NCBI GenBank assembly: GCA_958427155.1
Contig: CAUABB010000018.1
Coordinates: 1-13,472 of the forward strand
Source: an uncultured Oscillospiraceae bacterium
Lineage (GTDB): Bacteria > Bacillota > Clostridia > Oscillospirales > Ruminococcaceae
Direction: 5' to 3'
DNA: 13,472 bases
A program made the translations under genes and the position numbers. Below the pieces are notes generated by a model. It was not told the DNA's origin. It worked only from the letters and a program-made list of their open reading frames with translations, and searched no databases. Of this stretch, positions 13,071 through 13,472 are shown in pieces (position 1 is the stretch's first letter; each line of letters begins with the position of its first letter).

Positions 13071-13472
13071 ATGAAATTTTCTGAGAAACTAAAACGCAAT
13101 GATCTATTTCGCACTTTATTCGAGATAAAAGGGAATCCGCGGATCTGCTTATTCGCCGAACCGCTTTGGAATATTCCTTATAATCTTTTCGCTCCTTTTG
13201 CAACTCTTTATATGTACGCCCTGGGCGTTGACGACACCCAAATCGGTATCATTCTATCCGTGGGGATGTTGTTTCAAGTAGTCGCCGCGCTTTTCGGCGG
13301 AGTCATTACCGACAAATTCGGCCGGCGGATGACCACCCTTATTTTTGACGCGATCTCCTGGTCTCTCCCCTGCCTGATCTGGGCTTTTGCCCAAAATTTC
13401 TGGTGGTTTGTCGCCGCTGCTGTCTGCAACAGTCTTTTTCAGATTACCAATGTCTCCTGGACCTGTCTTTTT
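13071..13472 (+). CDS. Major facilitator superfamily transporter, N-terminal part (runs off the window)
   Basis: An open frame of 134 codons starts with ATG at 13071, preceded by GGAGAGG at 7 nt, and has no stop before the window ends. It has at least three hydrophobic segments. The first is near 38-51; the next two flank the MFS loop motif A, G-G-V-I-T-D-K-F-G-R-R (76-86), which lies between transmembrane helices 2 and 3 in this superfamily and places the product there. A Trp-rich third and fourth helix region (96-130) follows. The substrate cannot be read from this part. The gene is divergent from the nrd operon and is preceded by a terminator-bearing leader and a palindrome, so it is probably regulated. 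Confidence 0.88.
   Translation, partial: MKFSEKLKRNDLFRTLFEIKGNPRICLFAEPLWNIPYNLFAPFATLYMYALGVDDTQIGIILSVGMLFQVVAALFGGVITDKFGRRMTTLIFDAISWSLPCLIWAFAQNFWWFVAAAVCNSLFQITNVSWTCLF

Overview
The window looks like chromosomal DNA from an anaerobic, low-to-moderate-GC Firmicute of the class Clostridia. An Oscillospirales/Ruminococcaceae-like lineage is my guess and is not proven by the sequence. The reasons are spoVG, an oxygen-sensitive class III ribonucleotide reductase, a corrinoid-type methyltransferase, a sortase-type wall-anchored protein, strong AGGAGG ribosome binding sites, frequent TTG/GTG starts and A+T-rich spacers with sigma-A promoters. No insertion sequence, integrase, tRNA, rRNA or CRISPR array was found.

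Layout, left to right: the 3' part of a MtaA/CmuA-type (uroporphyrinogen decarboxylase family) methyltransferase on the + strand, ending at a very long hairpin. Then, on the - strand, an O6-methylguanine-DNA methyltransferase (ogt); an 847-residue secreted, wall-anchored surface protein with its own consensus promoter and two tandem terminator-like hairpins; an AAC(3)-like acetyltransferase lacking part of the usual family motif set; a RimJ/RimL-type GNAT acetyltransferase; and murC. spoVG is divergent from murC. After spoVG a 289-bp spacer holds a consensus promoter and an intrinsic terminator about 85 nt apart with no gene between them, a candidate small RNA. An AEC-family permease (- strand) follows, then the anaerobic ribonucleotide reductase operon on the - strand. 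The window ends inside an MFS transporter on the + strand.

The most interesting part is the class III ribonucleotide reductase. The large subunit (nrdD) ends shortly after its zinc ribbon and lacks the C-terminal glycyl-radical segment. That segment (R-I-T-G-Y-L followed by A-K-R-A-E-E-R-D-R-V-K-H) is encoded as a separate 62-residue protein with its own ribosome binding site, between nrdD and the activase gene nrdG. The reductase is therefore probably built from two polypeptides, with the radical carried in trans. The operon promoter is a consensus sigma-A promoter whose -10 lies inside one of two NrdR-box-like palindromes spaced 32 bp centre to centre, so NrdR/(d)ATP control is very likely.

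A second promoter-plus-terminator pair about 80 nt apart lies just upstream of the MFS gene. It is either a small RNA or a leader that attenuates that gene. All calls come from reading the sequence; no database search was run.
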